A stretch of DNA of 16,783 bases from an uncultured Oscillospiraceae bacterium. GTDB lineage: Bacteria; Bacillota; Clostridia; Oscillospirales; Acutalibacteraceae. Positions within the stretch are counted from its first letter, which is position 1. Each line of letters begins with the position of its first letter. The notes under the pieces are model-generated. The model did no database searches. It saw only the letters and a list, made by a program, of their open reading frames with translations, and had not been told where the DNA came from. Positions 13,204-16,783 of the stretch are shown here, in pieces. The translations under genes were made by a program, and so were the position numbers. The stretch lies in the NCBI GenBank assembly GCA_905193585.1, contig CAJJPG010000028.1:1-16783 (forward strand), read 5' to 3'.

Positions 13204-15207
13204 TTGGCTAAGCTTAAATGCAAATTGGTAAGTATTTACGCACCGAGAAATGATGAAAAGGCTATACTTCGCCGTCTTCAGGAAATGTCGGTAATGGATA
13301 TTGAATCGGCAGCGGAAGATGAGGAAACATCGGCGTTGCCCGCAGGCTTTACAAAAACCGATACCGAGGACAGGGTAGCGGCATATGAGCGAAACGCGGA
13401 AACCGCCGCGGTGGCTATAAAAATACTGAACACAAGAGCACCCCGCAAAAAAGGGCTTGCGGGAATGTTCGGCGGAGCGAGGTATTTAGAGCCGGAGCGC
13501 TTTTATTTAAAACGCGAACAGATAGAAAGCGCGTTATCGCTTGCAAATACGGTGATTGAAGATGACCGCTCAATAGCTGAGGAAAAGGCGGAAACAGCAA
13601 GGCTTAACACAACGCGCGAGCAAATGCTGCCGTGGCTGCCGCTCGATGTGCCGCTTTCTTACTCGGGAACGGCGAAAACAAGGGCTTTTATAGGCACTGT
13701 GGCGGGCATTTACACGCTTGACAGCCTAAACGAGAAAATAGCCGAGACAGACCCCGAGCTGACGCTTTACACCGAAATAATAAATACGGGCAAGGACCTT
13801 ACCTATATTTTTGCTTGTACCCCCAAGGCTCAGGCGGAAAAAGCCGAGGCAGTGCTCAGAACGCTCGCCTTTGCGCGGCCCGTGCAGATAACCTCAAAGC
13901 TGCCGCGGGATAAAATAGCCTCGAAAGAGGAAAGAGCAGCCAAATGTAAGGAACGGATTGACGGGTATATTAAGGAAATAAAGGATATATCCGAAAAATC
14001 GGAGGAAATTGAAGGGCTGTACGATTACTGCAAGCGACATGCCGAAAGGTACAAGGCAATAGGCGAAGCGGGGCAGACGGCGCATACGGTGCTTATAAAG
14101 GGCTATGTTACCGAGCGCGATTTGCCTTACCTTGAAAAGCAGTTGAATAAACGGTTTACGGTGGTTATAGAGGCGGAGGACGCGGATAACGAAAAAGCGC
14201 CGGTGGTGCTTAAAAACAACGCTTTTGCAAGACCTGCCGAATCACTTGTTAAAATGTATTCGCTGCCGGGTCCTCACGATATAGACCCAACGCCTATAAC
14301 GGGATTTTTCTATTACCTGTTTTTCGGTATGATGTTCTCGGATGCAGGCTACGGGCTTATTATGATACTGGCAACTACGTTTGCGCTTAAAAAGCTGCGC
14401 CCCTCGCCCACAATGAAGCAGAGTATGCGCCTTTTCCGCTACTGCGGAATATCCACGTTTTTGTGGGGGCTTGTGTACGGCAGCTTTTTCGGGGATAGCA
14501 TAGCGGTTATAAGCGAGAGCTTTTTCGGGCACAAGGTAGCGCTGCCCGCGCTTATAGACCCGATGAACGGCGACGCGGTGACAATGCTTATTTTAAGCCT
14601 TGCTTTGGGTCTTATTGAAATAATAGTAGGTCTTTGCGCTAAGTTTGCAACATGTATGAAAAACGGCGACAAAGCGGGCGCGTTTTTTGACGCGGGACTT
14701 TGGATAACAGAGCTTTTAGGTCTTACGGTAATGGCGGCGGGCTTTGTGGTGTTGCCCTCGCTTAAAACCGTGGGTATTGTTTTGGCGATAGGCTCTGCCA
14801 TAGGGCTTATACTCACGCAGGGGCGCGATAAGAAAAACCCCGTGGCGAGAATATTTTCAGGCATTACCTCGCTTTACGATATTACAAGCTATGTAAGCGA
14901 CTTACTTTCTTTCTCGCGCCTTATGGCGCTGGGGCTTACAACATCTGCTATGAGCGCGGTGTTTAATATGTTAGCCGGTATGGGCGGCAGAACCGTGGGC
15001 GGATTTTTAATGCTTATCATTATATTCCCGCTCGGTCACGCAATAAACTTCGGGCTTAATATTTTGGGTGCGTATGTTCATACGCTGAGACTTCAATATG
15101 TAGAGCTGTTCTCAAAGTTTTACGAGGGCGGCGGAAAAGAATTCAAAACATTTTCAACCAATACAAAATATACACAGTTGGATTTAAATTCTAAGGAGGA
15201 AAATTAA
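13204..15207 (+). CDS. ntpI: V-type ATP synthase subunit I (subunit a)
   Basis: 667 residues, normal for the family. The N-terminal half (about 1-340) is a soluble, helix-rich arm that contacts the EG stalks. The C-terminal half has the transmembrane domain beginning with PTPITGFFYYLFFGMMFSDA near 361-380. The essential ion-channel arginine is Arg572 in SDLLSFSRLMALGL, which faces the ring glutamate of subunit K. The protein forms the stator half-channels for the ion. TTG at 13204 is the start, served by GTGGTGA about six bases upstream, and there is no ATG close by. The stop is one base from the subunit K start. Both first genes of the operon use UUG, which may lower their yield relative to subunit K. 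Confidence 0.95.
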   Translation: MAKLKCKLVSIYAPRNDEKAILRRLQEMSVMDIESAAEDEETSALPAGFTKTDTEDRVAAYERNAETAAVAIKILNTRAPRKKGLAGMFGGARYLEPERFYLKREQIESALSLANTVIEDDRSIAEEKAETARLNTTREQMLPWLPLDVPLSYSGTAKTRAFIGTVAGIYTLDSLNEKIAETDPELTLYTEIINTGKDLTYIFACTPKAQAEKAEAVLRTLAFARPVQITSKLPRDKIASKEERAAKCKERIDGYIKEIKDISEKSEEIEGLYDYCKRHAERYKAIGEAGQTAHTVLIKGYVTERDLPYLEKQLNKRFTVVIEAEDADNEKAPVVLKNNAFARPAESLVKMYSLPGPHDIDPTPITGFFYYLFFGMMFSDAGYGLIMILATTFALKKLRPSPTMKQSMRLFRYCGISTFLWGLVYGSFFGDSIAVISESFFGHKVALPALIDPMNGDAVTMLILSLALGLIEIIVGLCAKFATCMKNGDKAGAFFDAGLWITELLGLTVMAAGFVVLPSLKTVGIVLAIGSAIGLILTQGRDKKNPVARIFSGITSLYDITSYVSDLLSFSRLMALGLTTSAMSAVFNMLAGMGGRTVGGFLMLIIIFPLGHAINFGLNILGAYVHTLRLQYVELFSKFYEGGGKEFKTFSTNTKYTQLDLNSKEEN

Positions 15208-15208
15208 A

Positions 15209-15673
15209 ATGACAATGGGAACTTTTTTGGCGCTTTTGGGCGCGGCACTGGCAACAATTTTCGCAGGTATAGGCTCTGCGCGCGGCGTAGGTATGGCGTG
15301 CGAGGTAGGTATGGGCGTTTTGGCTGAGGATCCCTCAAAATTCGGTAAAATGCTGGTTTTGGAGCTGCTCCCCGGTACGCAGGGACTTTATGGATTCATA
15401 GTTTCCTTTATAGTGCTTACCAAAATAGGCGTTTTCGGCGGACTTCAAAGCCTTACTGCCTGGAACGGCTTTATGATTCTTGCGGCTTGCCTGCCTATCG
15501 CGTTCGGCGGTTTGCTTTCGGCTATTTCGCAGGGTAAAGCGGCAGTTGCGGGTATATCCCTTTTTGCTAAGGACGAAAGCGCGTTCCCGAAGGCGCTTGT
15601 TTCCATTACGCTTGTTGAAATTTACGCCCTTTTGGCGTTCCTTATTTCATTCCTTACCGTAATTCTTCTGTAA
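15209..15673 (+). CDS. ntpK: V-type ATP synthase subunit K (membrane ring)
   Basis: 154 residues with four transmembrane helices, a duplicated c-type hairpin as in E. hirae NtpK. The sodium-site residues of E. hirae (Leu61, Thr64, Gln65, Gln110, Glu139) have equivalents here: Leu54, Thr57 and Gln58 in LLPGTQGLYG (53-62), Gln108 in SAISQGKAA, and the ion-carrying Glu137 in LVEIYALLA. The Q-to-E distance of 29 is the same in both. This favours sodium over proton coupling. Multiple copies form the rotor ring. AAGGAGG lies about nine bases before the ATG and is the strongest ribosome site in the operon, fitting the high copy number needed. Confidence 0.95.
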   Translation: MTMGTFLALLGAALATIFAGIGSARGVGMACEVGMGVLAEDPSKFGKMLVLELLPGTQGLYGFIVSFIVLTKIGVFGGLQSLTAWNGFMILAACLPIAFGGLLSAISQGKAAVAGISLFAKDESAFPKALVSITLVEIYALLAFLISFLTVILL

Positions 15674-15683
15674 GGTGAGCGCT

Positions 15684-16259
15684 ATGACGTCAAGTGAAAA
15701 AATACTTGCCGGCATTGCGGGCGAGGCAAAAACAGAGGCGGAAAAAATAACAGCCGAAGCCGAAAAGCAGGCGGCAGAAATTACAGCCGCGGCAAAGGCT
15801 GAGGCTGAAACGGACGCCGAGAAAATACGGGCGGACGCAGAGAAAAAGGCGGAGCTTATAATAAACTCGGGCAAATCCTCCGCCGGGCTTTTAAAGCGCG
15901 ATACGGCGCTAAACTGCCGCAGGGGGCTTATTGAAAAGGCGCTTAATTTCGTTGCCGATACCGTAAACGCATACGGCGATAAGGATTATTTTGATTTTCT
16001 GCTTACCTTGATTAAAAAGGAAAAGTTGAACGGCAAGGGCGAGGTTTATTTGTCGATTAAGGATAAAGCCCGCGATATAGCGGCGTTTAAATCGGAGCTT
16101 AGCGCCTTAGACCTAACTTTAAGCGATACCTTTGCCGATATAAACGGCGGTTTCATACTTAAATACGGCGATATTCAGATAAACGGCGAATTATCCGCGC
16201 TTATTCACGAAAAGCGCGATGTGCTGACCGACGAGTTAAATAAAGCGCTGTTTAACTGA
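15684..16259 (+). CDS. ntpE: V-type ATP synthase subunit E (peripheral stalk)
   Basis: 191 residues from ATG 15684. Residues 1-70 are an Ala/Glu/Lys-rich coiled coil, and the C-terminal globular domain (about 80-190) binds the catalytic head. It carries a family-like DINGGFILKYGDIQINGEL stretch near 151-169. It partners with the G/H subunit encoded first in the operon. AAGGTGA at 15672-15678 is well placed for the ATG at 15684. An in-frame GTG at 15675 lies within that site and is unlikely to be used. The gene starts ten bases after the subunit K stop. The alternation of E, K and A resembles the G/H protein, as expected from the shared stalk design. Confidence 0.9.
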   Translation: MTSSEKILAGIAGEAKTEAEKITAEAEKQAAEITAAAKAEAETDAEKIRADAEKKAELIINSGKSSAGLLKRDTALNCRRGLIEKALNFVADTVNAYGDKDYFDFLLTLIKKEKLNGKGEVYLSIKDKARDIAAFKSELSALDLTLSDTFADINGGFILKYGDIQINGELSALIHEKRDVLTDELNKALFN

Positions 16260-16286
16260 AACTAAACTTTAAAAGAAGGTGAGACT

Positions 16287-16783
16287 ATGCCGGAAAAATC
16301 TGTCGGCTTTGCAATAGGCAATTTAAGGGCGAGAGAAAACAGGCTTTTAAAGAAAAACGATTTATCGGGCTTTGCCGCCGCAAACAATGTAACCGAGCTT
16401 GCGCGTATGCTGCGCGATAAGGGCATAGGCAGGACCGACGGCGCCGACGTGCCTGCTCTTTTGCACGAGGACGCTGAGGAAATGTGGAAATACCTGACGG
16501 ACAACGCGCCCGACACCGCCGCCTTTGCGCCTTTTCTTTGCGAAAACGATTTTCATAATTACAAGGCGGTGCTTAAAGGTATTATAAGGGGCAGGGAATA
16601 CGAAAGCTTACTTATACTGCCCGCAAGCGTGGAGCTGCCTGTACTTGAAAAGGCGGTAAAGGAAAAGCGGTTTGACCTGCTGCCGGATTATATGCAAAAG
16701 CCCGCAGCCGAAGCATATGAGGTTTTAGTGCAATCGGGCGACAGCCAGCTTGCCGATTGCATTATAGACGCGGGCTGTATGTC
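16287..16783 (+). CDS. ntpC: V-type ATP synthase subunit C, partial (3' end beyond the window)
   Basis: 165 codons are present before the right edge. The start ATG at 16287 follows AGAAGGTGAG. The N-terminus GFAIGNLRARENRLLKKNDL (7-26) matches the family pattern for the AC39/d-type subunit, with the conserved FHNYKAVLKG at about 91-100. This subunit is the funnel that joins the central rotor stalk to the K ring. Order and position after subunit E agree with the usual operon. Subunits F, A, B and D should follow outside the window. Confidence 0.9.
   Translation, partial: MPEKSVGFAIGNLRARENRLLKKNDLSGFAAANNVTELARMLRDKGIGRTDGADVPALLHEDAEEMWKYLTDNAPDTAAFAPFLCENDFHNYKAVLKGIIRGREYESLLILPASVELPVLEKAVKEKRFDLLPDYMQKPAAEAYEVLVQSGDSQLADCIIDAGCM

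Noticed and set aside
14439..14864. 141-codon open frame antisense to V-ATPase subunit I
   Set aside because: It is opposite the transmembrane half of subunit I and reflects the reverse complement of hydrophobic codons. No start signal is seen.

Overview
The window looks like a chromosomal segment from a spore-forming member of the Clostridia (Bacillota), probably an Oscillospiraceae/Ruminococcaceae-type gut anaerobe. The reasons are the adjacent dipicolinate synthase genes dpaA-dpaB, an NtpK-type V-ATPase operon with the clostridial/enterococcal gene order, strong GGAGG-type ribosome sites, TTGACA/TATAAT promoters, frequent UUG/GUG candidate starts and a purine-rich coding strand. No tRNA, rRNA, CRISPR array, insertion sequence or phage gene was seen. 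The taxonomic placement is an inference from gene content.

Layout. (1) 1-2522, minus strand: an MBOAT O-acyltransferase followed by a DHHW-family protein that runs off the left edge. This is a two-gene extracellular polysaccharide acylation module with a clear promoter at 2645-2673. (2) 2678-5524, minus strand: a sporulation-flavoured block. It holds a membrane-anchored M23 (LytM/SpoIIQ-like) protein, dpaB, dpaA and a small DivIVA-like gene interrupted by an in-frame amber codon. Strong hairpin terminators separate the units. (3) 5580-7922: a BrnQ-type branched-chain amino acid carrier (minus) divergent from a LysR regulator (plus), with interlocked promoters. (4) 7932-12668, minus strand: an apparent operon transcribed alpha/beta hydrolase, membrane-anchored MurF-like ligase, D-Ala-D-Ala ligase, cation diffusion facilitator. 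The first two junctions are 12 and 21 bases wide at the chosen starts (15 between the ligases) and the last is a directly abutting stop/start. (5) 12797-16783, plus strand: the start of a V-type ATPase operon, coding for subunits G/H, I, K, E and C. It is cut by the right edge before F, A, B and D.

How the genes fit together. Dipicolinate synthase makes the spore-core solute DPA in the mother cell, and the M23 protein resembles the SpoIIQ engulfment factor, so block 2 may serve sporulation. Ddl makes D-Ala-D-Ala and MurF attaches it to the UDP-MurNAc-tripeptide, so block 4 holds two consecutive steps of peptidoglycan precursor synthesis, although the MurF-like protein is unusual in carrying a membrane domain. 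The K subunit keeps all five residues equivalent to the sodium ligands of the Enterococcus hirae ring, so the V-ATPase is probably sodium-coupled.

No entirely new system is demonstrated. The most unusual points are the amber-interrupted DivIVA-like gene with a perfect palindrome inside its promoter spacer, a possible sigma-K-type dpaA promoter embedded in a terminator hairpin, the loss of a catalytic histidine in the M23 domain, and the membrane-fused MurF-like ligase next to ddl.
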